This document shows, one piece after another, positions 23,116 to 33,078 of a stretch of 64,000 nucleotides of DNA (its first letter is position 1; every line of letters starts with the position of its first letter). A program made the position numbers and the translations under genes. The stretch comes from Verrucomicrobia bacterium IMCC26134. Its GTDB lineage: Bacteria; Verrucomicrobiota; Verrucomicrobiia; Opitutales; Opitutaceae. Where the stretch lies: NCBI GenBank assembly GCA_000972765.1, contig CP011265.1, positions 248,001 through 312,000 of the forward strand. Direction: 5' to 3'. The notes beneath the pieces were generated by a model. It did no database searches. It had not been told where the DNA came from and was given only the letters and a program-made list of their open reading frames with translations.

Positions 23116-25106
23116 ATGGCCTTTTTTCCTTTGAAACGGTATCCTCAGGTGGCCTCCAAATTTGACGAACTGCTCAGCGCATGCGCGCACCCCGACCTGT
23201 ATCGCCGCAACGGCTTCAGGACACTGGGACTCGCCTTGCCTGCCGACCCCCGTGGAATCGCCAGGCGTTTTGACGCTCTGGGCATCGAGCTCGAACTCGG
23301 AACCGTGTCCGAAATGTGGGCCTTCGCTCCACAGCCGCCTGATCGCGAAAGCCTGCGTGCGGCGGCACGTGCGCTCCAGGAGCCGATGCGCCGTCTCTTG
23401 GATGAACTGTTTTGGTTCTGGCCGCTGAGTTATCCGGAGGCGGGACCGGACGTGGCGCTTTCTCATCTTGCACGAGGCGACACCGCCGCCGCGACACAGG
23501 AATGGAGCGAGGCCGCCGGACGCGGCGATACTGCGGCCTGGCATAATCTGGCGGTCTACCAACATCTGCTGGCACTCGAGTGGGAACTGGCCGCCGAACA
23601 CGATTCCGCGACCCTGAATCAATTGTGGCGCGAAGCGGCGGACTATTGGCAGCGAGTGCAAGCCGACGACCGGTTTTGGCAAATCCTCCAGGCGCGCATC
23701 GAAGCGATTGATGACGCTCAGCTGCCCGCTTCAGCGGCAGCTCGTCTTAAAATAGTCCTGCCGGAGATTTTAGCCCGTATACAAACGGAAAACACGGTTA
23801 ACTATGTGGCAAGAGAGGACGCCCAGACTGCCCGTTTACATGTTCGGATCGCCCAGTCGCACCTGCCCTCCGCCCGTCTTGCCGACATAGTGGAAGCCAC
23901 TGCACAACCAGCTTTGGCCAGGCTGGAAAACCATGTGGCCCAAGCGCGACGTCACGCCTCCGCGCATCCCGCCGGCGCACTCGTCCCGTTGCGGGCCTTG
24001 TTACAGGCTGTCGCGCCTGATCTGGCCTTGCTCGAGATCCTGGCCTCCGCACCCGGAACCGCCCACCTGTATGGCGACCAAGTCCGCCTCGTGCCGACAC
24101 GGTGCTCGACGGCCTCGTCGCCTGCCAGCGAGTCACTGGCGATGACCTTGGGTGCCTGCCCTTGTTGTTTCATCTGCTCGATATCGCATCGGCACCGGAA
24201 TTGGCTCAACGCACTGCACAAGCCTTCGGTGTCATGCTGGAGAACGCCCTTGTCGCCGCACGAATCTCGGCAGGGGAACCGATACCGCCCGACCACGTGC
24301 TGACGCTCAGATTGATCACACGCTCCATCTCGGCGGGGCTGGGCTCGCTGGGTCTCACCAATGCAGCCACCGTCGCAACCCAAGCCCGTCTCGCCGGATG
24401 GCTTGAAAAACTCGCCGAAGAAGCTCTGGTGCTCTCTCCCTCGAATCTTGGCTGGGCATTGCACACGCTCGGCCATGCCCTGGACCTTCCAATCGACGCC
24501 GCGAACCGCGAAGCTCTTGTCCGGATTCAGGCCGAGTGGCTATTCACCGCCCCTGCGCCTTCTTTGCAGCCCTTTGTTCTGATCGCAGGCCTAAACAACC
24601 TGCGCATCGATGCCAGCGGGGTTACCTTAAACAACAAACTTTTGCGCACCGCTGATTTTATCGGTATTCGTCACCAAATGGCCGGTTTTTCAGGCGAGAT
24701 TCCGCAGACTATCGGCTGGTGCTCGTCAGACGAGGGGTTCGAGTTGGACGAAGCGTGGTTCGCCGCCTTGAAGGGTATGATGAATCCTGCGACTGCGGCG
24801 CGTAATATCCTGGCCGCATTACACGCTTTCCTCGTGCCTTCTCTCTTGGCACGCACTATCGAGGCGGTTCGCGGCGGAGGGGTGATTACCATGGGCGAGT
24901 CCCGGCTCAGCGCAGAAGGTCTGGCGCTCACTGAGGGCGGACGCCTGCTGCCTTTTGCGCGGCTGCGGCTTGCCTACGCACCGGAGCGTGTGAGCATATC
25001 ATCCGCCGACCATCCTTCACTCACGATCGATCTCGATCCACTGTTGAACTGGAATGTTGTTCTGCTTCCTCATTTCATCGCCGCATTTACCCCGCGCCTC
25101 CCCTGA
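23116..25106 (+). pseudogene. Chaperone-operon protein of about 663 residues interrupted by a one-base frameshift
   Basis: Two overlapping frames read as one protein. The first (from ATG 23116) is sensible up to LYGDQVRLVP and then turns into Cys/Ser/Arg-rich nonsense. The second carries on sensibly from DTVLDGLVACQRVTGDDLG to the stop at 25104-25106. Restoring one base near 24094-24096 (CCGAC to CCGGAC) joins them into exactly 663 codons. The N-terminus, LYRRNGFRTLGLALPADPRGIARR, recalls the start of J-domain-like modules, but no HPD motif follows. Helical repeats come next and a beta-rich end. The stop overlaps the next start (TGATG). Either a recent mutation or a sequence error; function unknown, likely a partner of the Hsp70 downstream. 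Confidence 0.7.
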
Positions 25107-25585
25107 TGTCCTCCACGCTATTGCAGCAGCTTTTGGCCCGTGACCCGCGCAAGCTGGCGCATTTCCCGGAGCCGCCGCTCGATCGGGCCCTCTCCGACTG
25201 GCATCGCCTCCTCAACACCCCGCCGGCGCCGAATCCCGCCAGCGCCGCACCCGCTCCCGAGCTAGGACAGGCCTATGCCGAGCTCGCGACTCACGTCTGG
25301 CGCACCCGCCACCGCCTGTCCGACGCCCCGCCCGATTTGCTCCGCAGGGCACTCCGCCATCTCGACGGCGCAACCGAGACTCTCCGCCAGCTGGACGTAA
25401 CCTCCAAGGATTGGCTGAACGAGCCCTATGACCCCGGCCTGCCTCTCAAGGTCATCGCCTTCCAGCCCAGTCCCGGTTTGGTGCGCGACACCATCATCGA
25501 GGTCGTCCGCCCGGCGGTCTACTGGCAAAACCGTCTCGTGCAATCCGGCGAGGTTGTCGTTGGACGTTCTGGCGTCGATTCCTGA
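25106..25585 (+). CDS. Short GrpE-like protein, putative nucleotide-exchange partner of the downstream Hsp70
   Basis: A 159-residue protein whose ATG overlaps the preceding stop and which ends 17 bases before the Hsp70 gene. The first two thirds are helical and Pro/Ala-rich (LGQAYAELATHVWRTRHRLS, LLRRALRHLDGATETLRQL). The end, DTIIEVVRPAVYWQNRLVQ then SGEVVVGR, resembles the GrpE beta domain, which usually reads like VVEVLQKGYRLHDRVLRPAMVVV. GrpE drives ADP release from DnaK-type chaperones, so the context fits. The resemblance is only a motif match by eye over some 27 residues, and the long N-terminal GrpE helix is shorter or absent. I would call it divergent and unproven. Confidence 0.5.
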   Translation: MSSTLLQQLLARDPRKLAHFPEPPLDRALSDWHRLLNTPPAPNPASAAPAPELGQAYAELATHVWRTRHRLSDAPPDLLRRALRHLDGATETLRQLDVTSKDWLNEPYDPGLPLKVIAFQPSPGLVRDTIIEVVRPAVYWQNRLVQSGEVVVGRSGVDS

Positions 25586-25602
25586 ACGTAATTTACCTGC
25601 AC

Positions 25603-28110
25603 ATGCTTCGAACCACCATTGATTACGGCATCGACCTTGGCACCACCAACTCCGCCATCGCGCTCGCCACGGGTCCGAGCACCGAGATCATCAAAAACAA
25701 CCTCGACGCTGATACCACGCCCTCGGCCGTTCATATCAATCGCACCGGAAATCTATGGGTCGGCCAGAGCGCCCGTTCCAAGCTCGCTGACGAACGCGCC
25801 GAGCACGATGTGCATATCGAATTCAAGCGACGGATGGGCACCGCCCACGAACACCTGTTTCGCTCCAGCGGCCGCAAATTGCTGCCTGAGGATCTTTCCG
25901 CCGAAATACTCAAGTCACTCCGCGCCGACGTCGCCCAGAAACGCGGCGAAGATATCACCGCCGCCGTGCTCACCGTGCCCGCCGCCTTCGGCCTGCACCA
26001 GTGCGAAGCCACCAAGTGCGCCGCCGCCCTCGCTGGTTTCACCACCGCTCCGCTTTTGCAGGAACCCATCGCAGCCGCGCTGGCCTACGGCTTCCAGAAA
26101 CACAACGCCAAGGCCTACTGGCTCGTCTTCGACTTTGGCGGCGGCACTTTCGACGCCGCCTTGGTTCGCTCCGATCAAGGCACCATGTCGGTCGTCAATC
26201 ACGCGGGGGATAATTTTCTCGGTGGCGCTGATATCGACTGGGCCATCGTCGAGCAGTTCATCGTCCCCAAAGTGCGCGAACAGTTTAAGGCCCCTGATTT
26301 CGGCCGCGGCCACGAGGCCAGTCGCTACGATCTCCTGCGTCTCAAGACCGCCGTCGAAGCCGCCAAGATCGAGCTTTCCCGCCAGAAATCCACCTGGCTG
26401 GAGGTCGATCTGCGCAGCCTGGGCGCCGGCTCCCATATCCTCGAACTCGAACTCACCCGCGAGAATATCGCCGCCGCCGCCGCCCCCAGCGTATTGCGGG
26501 CCGTGGACATCGCTCGCAGCGTCCTGACCTCGCAGGGTCTCGAACCCGCCGCTGTGGAGAAGCTCGTCTTCGTCGGCGGCCCCACGCTCGCTCCCTATTT
26601 CCGCGATCTCGTGGTGGAAAAATTACGCATACCCTTCGACCTCTCGGTCGATCCACTCACGGTGGTGGCGCGCGGCGCGGCGATTTTCGCCTCGGGCCAG
26701 CGCGTGATGTCTCCGGCTGAATCGGGGCCAAAACACGGAGGCACCGCGCCGGGTTTAGCCGCCTACAAAGTCGATCTGATATACAAACCCACCGGCACCG
26801 ATGCCGAGCCCCTGGTGGGCGGCAGGGTGACCTCGCCCGACTCCGCGCCTGTCACCGGTTGCAGCATCGAGTTTATCAACGCCGAGAATAAATGGCGTAG
26901 CGGCCGGCTCCCGCTCGCCGCCGACGGTTCCTTCCGTCTCAACCTGCGGGCCGAGCCGAATGTTCAAAACCATTTCAAAATCGAGCTGCACGACGTGCGG
27001 GGGGCATCGCGCCCGACTCAGCCCGCAGCGCTTCACTACACCATCGGCCTCGTGGTCGAGGAGCAGACGCTCATTCATAATCTTGGCGTAGCCCTCGCCG
27101 ACAACCAGGTGGCGGTGCACTTCCCCAAGGGCACCGGTCTGCCTGCCAAGTCCACCCGCACCTTCCGCACCACCGCGCCGCTCTCCCGCGATACCGCGGG
27201 CAGCCTCTTGCGCATCCCCGTGGTCGAGGGCGACCACCGTCTCGCCGACCGCAACTTCCTCATCGGCACGCTCGAGATCAGCGCCGGCCAGATCCACCGT
27301 GATCTGCCGCTGGCCACCGAGATCGAGGTAACCTTCCACATGGATTCCTCCCGCCTGCTTCAAGTGGTGGCTTACGTGCCGCTGCTTGACGAGGAGTTCC
27401 CTGCCAAACTCGAGCTGGGCGGCACCCATCGCCAGCCCGCCCTCGATGTCCTCCAGGCCGAGCTCGCCCGCGAGATTGAGCGAGTGGCCGTGCTTCGCGC
27501 CAATCTGGGCGATGGCTCCGATGCCGCCGATACTGAAGCCGTTTCTGCCCTCGAAAAATCTCCCGGACGCGCCCACCTCGAACGCGTGCTTCACACCGGC
27601 GCGCCCGATTTCGACACCCTGCTCAAGGCCGAGCACCAATTGCTTGAGTTCAAACTCGCTCTCGACGAGGTGGCGGAACGCCTCGCCTGGCCCACCGCGA
27701 TTCGCGATACCAAGCGACTCTTCGACGAGCTCGACAAGCTCGCCCGCGCCCACGGCGAGGAATCCGAGAAGGCGCGCGCACGCTCCCTCGGAACCGAGCT
27801 TCAGACCGCCATCGCCAACAAGCAGCCCGACCGCCTGCGTAAAAAGACCGAGGAGCTCACCGCCCTGCACGAGAGCATCCTCTACCGTCAGCCGGATTTT
27901 TGGAAAAAACACTTCGCCGCGCTGGTTGAATGTCGCGACCAGATGTCCAACCCCGCCCGCGCCGGCGTGCTTATCAAGTCCGGTTGCGATGCCCTCGCCA
28001 CCGGCAATCACGACTCTCTGGTCGACACCGCCCTGCTGCTTCAGGATCTGCTTCCGGCGCAGGTCGTCGTGGCCGCACGACGCGGCTACGGTTCCAGCCT
28101 GCTCGCTTGA
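25603..28110 (+). CDS. Hsp70-family chaperone with an extra beta-rich segment
   Basis: An 835-residue Hsp70, much longer than DnaK (about 640). The ATPase domain, residues 1 to about 380, has phosphate loop 1 GIDLGTTNSAIAL, EPIAAALAYGF, phosphate loop 2 VFDFGGGTFDAALV and VFVGGPTLAPYFRDL. The canonical linker (DVTPLSLG) is replaced. A segment of about 100 residues (near 390-500) looks like a carboxypeptidase-regulatory or Ig-like beta sandwich (EPLVGGRVTSPDSAPVTGCS, LAADGSFRLNLRA). A substrate-binding-like beta domain (about 500-610) and a long helical lid follow. It is cytoplasmic. Together with the genes before and after it forms a dedicated chaperone set, distinct from the housekeeping DnaKJ-GrpE. 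Confidence 0.85.
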   Translation: MLRTTIDYGIDLGTTNSAIALATGPSTEIIKNNLDADTTPSAVHINRTGNLWVGQSARSKLADERAEHDVHIEFKRRMGTAHEHLFRSSGRKLLPEDLSAEILKSLRADVAQKRGEDITAAVLTVPAAFGLHQCEATKCAAALAGFTTAPLLQEPIAAALAYGFQKHNAKAYWLVFDFGGGTFDAALVRSDQGTMSVVNHAGDNFLGGADIDWAIVEQFIVPKVREQFKAPDFGRGHEASRYDLLRLKTAVEAAKIELSRQKSTWLEVDLRSLGAGSHILELELTRENIAAAAAPSVLRAVDIARSVLTSQGLEPAAVEKLVFVGGPTLAPYFRDLVVEKLRIPFDLSVDPLTVVARGAAIFASGQRVMSPAESGPKHGGTAPGLAAYKVDLIYKPTGTDAEPLVGGRVTSPDSAPVTGCSIEFINAENKWRSGRLPLAADGSFRLNLRAEPNVQNHFKIELHDVRGASRPTQPAALHYTIGLVVEEQTLIHNLGVALADNQVAVHFPKGTGLPAKSTRTFRTTAPLSRDTAGSLLRIPVVEGDHRLADRNFLIGTLEISAGQIHRDLPLATEIEVTFHMDSSRLLQVVAYVPLLDEEFPAKLELGGTHRQPALDVLQAELAREIERVAVLRANLGDGSDAADTEAVSALEKSPGRAHLERVLHTGAPDFDTLLKAEHQLLEFKLALDEVAERLAWPTAIRDTKRLFDELDKLARAHGEESEKARARSLGTELQTAIANKQPDRLRKKTEELTALHESILYRQPDFWKKHFAALVECRDQMSNPARAGVLIKSGCDALATGNHDSLVDTALLLQDLLPAQVVVAARRGYGSSLLA

Positions 28111-28145
28111 AGTATAACCTCCGCGCCACCGAAGCACCGCCCACC

Positions 28146-28688
28146 ATGAACCCCGCCACTCATCCCGCCATACCCAACACCTTGAGCCTGTTCAAAGCCG
28201 CCGAGTTGGCGCGGCAGGGTAAGTATCGCGAGGCCGAGGCAATGCTGGGCGATGCCGCAAATCCGCCCGAAGATCCCGTGCTGCTGCACGCGCTCGCCAC
28301 GGTGGTCACGCAGCAAGGCGACTATGAGCGCGCCCGCCGCCTGTGGCGCTTGTTGCAGACCCGCCAGCCCGGCCACCGCGAGGCGAAGCGGATGCTGGCC
28401 GCGATCGAGACCTGGGAAGAGCGCCCGGTCTGGGTGCGTTTCGCCCCAGCCGGGGCTGCCGCGCTGCTGGTGTTCGGAGTGGCGCTCTGGGCTTTGTCCT
28501 CGCCCCGCGGCAAGCCGGCTCTGGCGGGCAGGAGTGCTGGTATAACTCAAGTCGCGCCGACGATCTCCGTGCGTGCTGCCGCGTTATCTCCTGTCGCCGT
28601 CACCCCAGTCGCGCCGAATAAATTGGCACCTGAACCGACTCCGGTGGTGATGTTTAAAGTCTCGCCGGCTAAACCGGCTAAAAATTAG
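28146..28688 (+). CDS. TPR protein with a single transmembrane helix, end of the chaperone operon
   Basis: A 180-residue protein beginning 35 bases after the Hsp70 stop. Residues 10-85 read as two or more TPR motifs (LFKAAELARQGKYREAEAML, LLHALATVVTQQGDYERARRLWRLLQ, RQPGHREAKRMLAAIE). Then comes a transmembrane helix around FAPAGAAALLVFGVALWAL and a Pro/Val/Thr-rich tail of about 60 residues, probably outside the membrane. The TPR part faces the cytoplasm by the positive-inside rule and could dock the Hsp70 at the membrane (inference). The frame is open further upstream inside the Hsp70 gene, but the ATG at 28146 matches where the TPR pattern begins. Confidence 0.7.
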   Translation: MNPATHPAIPNTLSLFKAAELARQGKYREAEAMLGDAANPPEDPVLLHALATVVTQQGDYERARRLWRLLQTRQPGHREAKRMLAAIETWEERPVWVRFAPAGAAALLVFGVALWALSSPRGKPALAGRSAGITQVAPTISVRAAALSPVAVTPVAPNKLAPEPTPVVMFKVSPAKPAKN

Positions 28689-28699
28689 CAAGCTCGGGA

Positions 28700-29674
<975 letters not shown>

Positions 29675-29699
29675 GTTCAAGGAAGGAACAGAGTTGCCG

Positions 29700-30677
29700 C
29701 TAAATTTCTCCTGAATGGGCGCGGCGACAGGTGTGGGCGTGGGCAGGGGCGCAGTCGACGAGACCGGGGGCGTCGCCGGTGCGACAGGCGGAGACGGCGA
29801 ATTCGCAGCGCTCGGCGAAGGCGCAGCCGGGAAGCGGTTTTGAGAGGTCGGGTGGAAGGCCGGGCAATGTGTAGAGTTCGCCCCCTTTGGGTTGGAGCGC
29901 GGGGATGGAGCGCTGCAGGGCCCGGGTGTAGGGATGGCGCGGCGCACGGAAGAGATCGGTCACGCTGGCGGTCTCGACGATGCGACCGGCATACATGACC
30001 ATCACGCGATCGCAGAGGCCTGCCACGACGCCCAGATCGTGCGAGATGAAGATAACCGCCATGCCGAGCTCGCGCTGGAGTTTTTTGATCAGTTCCAGGA
30101 TTTGCGCCTGCACCGTGACATCGAGGGCGGTGGTGGGCTCGTCGGCGATGAGGAGCTCGGGCTTGGTGATGAGGGCCATCGCTATCATGACGCGCTGGCG
30201 CATGCCTCCGGAAAACTGGTGGGGGTGGGCATGCAGCCGGTTGGCGGCATCGTTGATGCCGACGGCCTCCATCATGGCGAGGGCGCGATCAAGCGCGGCG
30301 CGACGGGAGATTTTCTCGTGAATGAGCAGTGGCTCGATGAGTTGCTCGCTGATCCGCATGTAGGGATTGAGCGAGGTCATCGGGTCCTGAAAAATCATGC
30401 TGATACGTTTCCCCCGGATGGACCTGAGTTCGGCAGGCGAGGCGCGCAGGAGGTCGACGCCGTCGAAGCGTGCATGGCCGCCGCCGACGCGGGCAGGCGG
30501 AGAGGGCAACAGACCCAGCAGAGAGGTGCAGGTGACGGATTTCCCCGAACCGGATTCGCCGACCAGACCAAGCGTCTCGCCCCGCTCGAGGGAGAAGCTG
30601 ACGCCATCGACGGCGCGAAACGTGGCGCCGCGGGTCATAAACGAGGTCTGGAGATTATTAACGTCGAGGAGCGGCAT
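29700..30677 (-). CDS. oppD: Oligopeptide/dipeptide ABC transporter ATP-binding protein (OppD-like)
   Basis: A 325-residue partner of the OppF-like ATPase. Walker A reads GESGSGKSVTCTSLLGLLP, the signature HQFSGGMRQRVMIAMAL, and Walker B LLIADEPTTALDVTVQAQIL, with FISHDLGVV and the C-terminal LPGCAFAERCEFAVSAC motif. These OppD/DppD traits separate it from OppF. The ATG at 30677 gives MPLLDVNNLQTSF, the usual beginning; more codons upstream are open but not conserved. It is transcribed divergently from the lipid A acyltransferase across about 160 bases. Confidence 0.92.
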   Translation of the reverse strand: MPLLDVNNLQTSFMTRGATFRAVDGVSFSLERGETLGLVGESGSGKSVTCTSLLGLLPSPPARVGGGHARFDGVDLLRASPAELRSIRGKRISMIFQDPMTSLNPYMRISEQLIEPLLIHEKISRRAALDRALAMMEAVGINDAANRLHAHPHQFSGGMRQRVMIAMALITKPELLIADEPTTALDVTVQAQILELIKKLQRELGMAVIFISHDLGVVAGLCDRVMVMYAGRIVETASVTDLFRAPRHPYTRALQRSIPALQPKGGELYTLPGLPPDLSKPLPGCAFAERCEFAVSACRTGDAPGLVDCAPAHAHTCRRAHSGEI

Positions 30678-30841
30678 CGCGGTTTTTTCAGTAAAGCGTG
30701 AACGGAGGTTTGCGAGGGCTTTGAGCAGGCGCAAGCAGGCGCGAGGCCATCTTTTAAGGTAATATGCCTCCGCGAGGTCTCTCCGAAGACGGCAGCAAGG
30801 GCTTGCGGGCGAAGTAGGCGGAGCCAAACGTAACTACTCTG

Positions 30842-32146
30842 ATGTCCTCCCACTCGCCCTCACCGCCACCCCTCGTCGATGCCACCGACGCGTTGCGGCA
30901 TTGGGGGCCGCCGACGTGGAAAAAGCGCTTGCAGTGGCGATTGGAGTCATGGGCCTACATCGGGTTGGAGCGTTTGCTGACCGTGATGTCGGCGCGGGCC
31001 GTGGCGCGGAGCGGGCGACTGCTTGGCACCCTGGCATATCTGGCCTTTGGCAAAAGGCGGCGCACGGTCGCCCGAAATCTGCGGATCGCTCTGGCCGGGG
31101 AACGCCCGCCGGCGGAATTAAAGGGGATGACCGCTGAAGTTTTTAAACGCTCGGGAGCAAACCTGCTCTCGTCGCTGCGAACCGCGCACCTTGATGAAGC
31201 CGGGCTCAGCCGCACGGTGCAGGTGAAGAACCTGCATTACCTCCAAGAGGCGCAACAGGCCGGCAAAGGCGTGATGATGGTCATAGCGCATATGGGCAAC
31301 TGGGAGGCGCTGGCCCAGTGGTTTCCCCTTTGGATGGAGCCGGGCCGTCTTAGCGCATCGGTTTATCGTCCGCTTAATAATCCGATCTTGAACGCCAGAT
31401 TGATTACAGCCCGTGAGCGACGTGGCTTGAAGATGTTTTCCAAGGAAGACAGCCCGCTCGCGATGGCTGCGCACCTGAGGGCGGGCGGGGCGCTCGGGGT
31501 ATTGAGCGATCAACGGGCGGGCAAGGCTGGGGAACTGGTGCCGTTTTTCGGTCGCCTGACCAGTTGCACCCCCATTCCCTCGGTTCTGGCCCGCCGCACC
31601 GGAGCGATCGTCCTCGGGGTATCCCTTCGCACTTTGGATCTCGGACGATGGGAAATGAAGATACACCGGCTGGAAGGCGAGCCGACCACCCTTAACGTGA
31701 TGGGCCTGCTGGAACGCATGATCAGAGAAAGTCCGGAGGACGTTTTCTGGCTGCAGGAACGCTGGCGTATCGAACGCAGGGCGCCGCACAAGGTCTGGGG
31801 TAAACCACCGAAGCCGGGCGTGGTTACAGTGCCGCCGACCAAGCTTCGTCGCGCCCTGCTTTGGGCGGATGCCGCGGGCACAATGCCAACCCGACCGCTC
31901 GCCGAGCCGGCCGATGTCGATTACGAGGCGGCCATACCCGACGGGGCGATGGCGCCCCCGGCTGTAGCCAAACTCTGGATACGCGGTGCGGAGGGTCCGG
32001 AGACGACCGAGGCGTTTCTCCGCCGTGTGGATGCGGGTGCCTCGCTGCCGCTGGATTTTGTCGTGACCGGCAAGAAAGCGGAGGCGGAGGTGCGCGCCGT
32101 CTGCAAAAAACTCGGACTGGGCTGGGTGGCGGAGGGAACGCCATGA
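30842..32146 (+). CDS. Lipid A biosynthesis acyltransferase (LpxL/HtrB family) with C-terminal extension
   Basis: A 434-residue membrane-associated late acyltransferase that adds a secondary acyl chain to Kdo-lipid A. An N-terminal hydrophobic segment precedes the active-site motif HMGNWE (catalytic His and Glu of HX4E). Later signatures are VLSDQRAGKAGELVPFFGR and QERWRIERRAPHKVWG. Family members are usually about 300-330 residues; here about 100 more follow after residue 325, rich in Ala and Pro, with no domain I recognise. The gene opens the envelope operon; its stop overlaps the next start by 4 bases (ATGA). No Shine-Dalgarno at the ATG. Confidence 0.85.
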   Translation: MSSHSPSPPPLVDATDALRHWGPPTWKKRLQWRLESWAYIGLERLLTVMSARAVARSGRLLGTLAYLAFGKRRRTVARNLRIALAGERPPAELKGMTAEVFKRSGANLLSSLRTAHLDEAGLSRTVQVKNLHYLQEAQQAGKGVMMVIAHMGNWEALAQWFPLWMEPGRLSASVYRPLNNPILNARLITARERRGLKMFSKEDSPLAMAAHLRAGGALGVLSDQRAGKAGELVPFFGRLTSCTPIPSVLARRTGAIVLGVSLRTLDLGRWEMKIHRLEGEPTTLNVMGLLERMIRESPEDVFWLQERWRIERRAPHKVWGKPPKPGVVTVPPTKLRRALLWADAAGTMPTRPLAEPADVDYEAAIPDGAMAPPAVAKLWIRGAEGPETTEAFLRRVDAGASLPLDFVVTGKKAEAEVRAVCKKLGLGWVAEGTP

Positions 32147-33078
32147 ACACACTTCGCTATATCAGGGTGCTTTCGGACGGCCGCCCCGGACACGAAAACC
32201 AAAGTGTGGGTCTCGCCCTGGCCCTGGCGCGCCGCACGGGCGCTACGCACGAGATAGTCCATCTGGACCCCGCTGCCTCACTCTGGGGACGTCTGCGTGT
32301 GGCGGGACGCGCCACCGAGAGCGCTAAAAAAACCGATCTAGTGATCGCCGCCGGTCACCGCACTCACCTTCCTCTCTGGTGGGCGGGTCGTCAACTCGGC
32401 GCCAGGACGGTGGTGATCATGTCGCCGAGCCTGCCCGGATGTTTATTCGATCTGTCTTTGGTGCCGAGACACGACGCGCCGGGCGGTGAGGACACGACGC
32501 GCCGGATATTAACCAAAGGCGCGTTAAATCGCGTGCCAGAGGCGATCCCCGAAAAAACCGCCGCCGGCCTCGTGTTGGTGGGCGGTCCTTCCAAGCACCA
32601 CGGCTGGGATGGTGCGCGCCTTGCCTCAATGATTACCCGCGTGACGGCTGACCAGCCGGAGTTGGAATGGACGGTGGCGGATTCGCGGCGGACCCCCGCA
32701 GGCTTTCTCAGCGACTTACGCCTGGCGGCAAACGTGACCAAAGTCCCCCATCAGCAGACCGGGCCGGGCTGGCTGGCTGATGAACTCGCCAAGGCGAGCA
32801 CGGTCTGGGTGACGGCCGACAGCGTCTCGATGGTGCACGAGGCCGCCACGGCGGGTGCGGCGACGGGGGTGTTTCCCGTGCCATTCGGTAAAGCCGGCGG
32901 CGGCAGGCCGCAGAGAGCGGTGGACGCCCTGATCTCGGAGCGATTGGTGACGGATTTTCCAGCCTGGGAAAAATCCGGAGGCGGCGGCTTACAGCGGCGG
33001 CCGGGTGCGCTGTTGCATGAAGCCGGACGTTGCGCGGACTGGATCGTGGCGCGATGGTTCTCGAATTCGTCCGCATGA
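32143..33078 (+). CDS. ELM1/GtrOC1-family protein (first copy), probable envelope glycosyltransferase
   Basis: A 311-residue protein of the 'mitochondrial fission ELM1' family (COG3660), named after a plant protein but common in bacteria beside lipid A genes. Typical elements are VLSDGRPGHENQSVGLALAL near the start, LVLVGGPSKHHGWDG, WTVADSRRTPAGF and a C-terminal VWVTADSVSMVHEA with Ser/Asp/Ser, as in GT-B fold nucleotide-sugar enzymes. The bacterial biochemical role is not established. Its start overlaps the acyltransferase stop, and its stop overlaps the next glycosyltransferase start, so it belongs to a translationally coupled operon. Inferred role: transfer of a sugar or phospho-sugar to lipid A/core. 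Confidence 0.8.
   Translation: MNTLRYIRVLSDGRPGHENQSVGLALALARRTGATHEIVHLDPAASLWGRLRVAGRATESAKKTDLVIAAGHRTHLPLWWAGRQLGARTVVIMSPSLPGCLFDLSLVPRHDAPGGEDTTRRILTKGALNRVPEAIPEKTAAGLVLVGGPSKHHGWDGARLASMITRVTADQPELEWTVADSRRTPAGFLSDLRLAANVTKVPHQQTGPGWLADELAKASTVWVTADSVSMVHEAATAGAATGVFPVPFGKAGGGRPQRAVDALISERLVTDFPAWEKSGGGGLQRRPGALLHEAGRCADWIVARWFSNSSA

Noticed and set aside
23116-23250. True J-domain at the N-terminus of the 663-codon protein
   Set aside because: Only the opening LYRRNGFRTLGL recalls such modules; the essential HPD motif is missing.
23116-25106. Programmed ribosomal frameshifting joining the two halves of the first chaperone-operon gene
   Set aside because: No slippery heptamer or downstream structure is visible around 24094; mutation or sequence error is simpler.
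26755-28137. Long open frame of about 460 codons opposite the Hsp70 gene
   Set aside because: It is antisense to a clear Hsp70, has no motifs, and long antisense frames are expected in GC-rich DNA.
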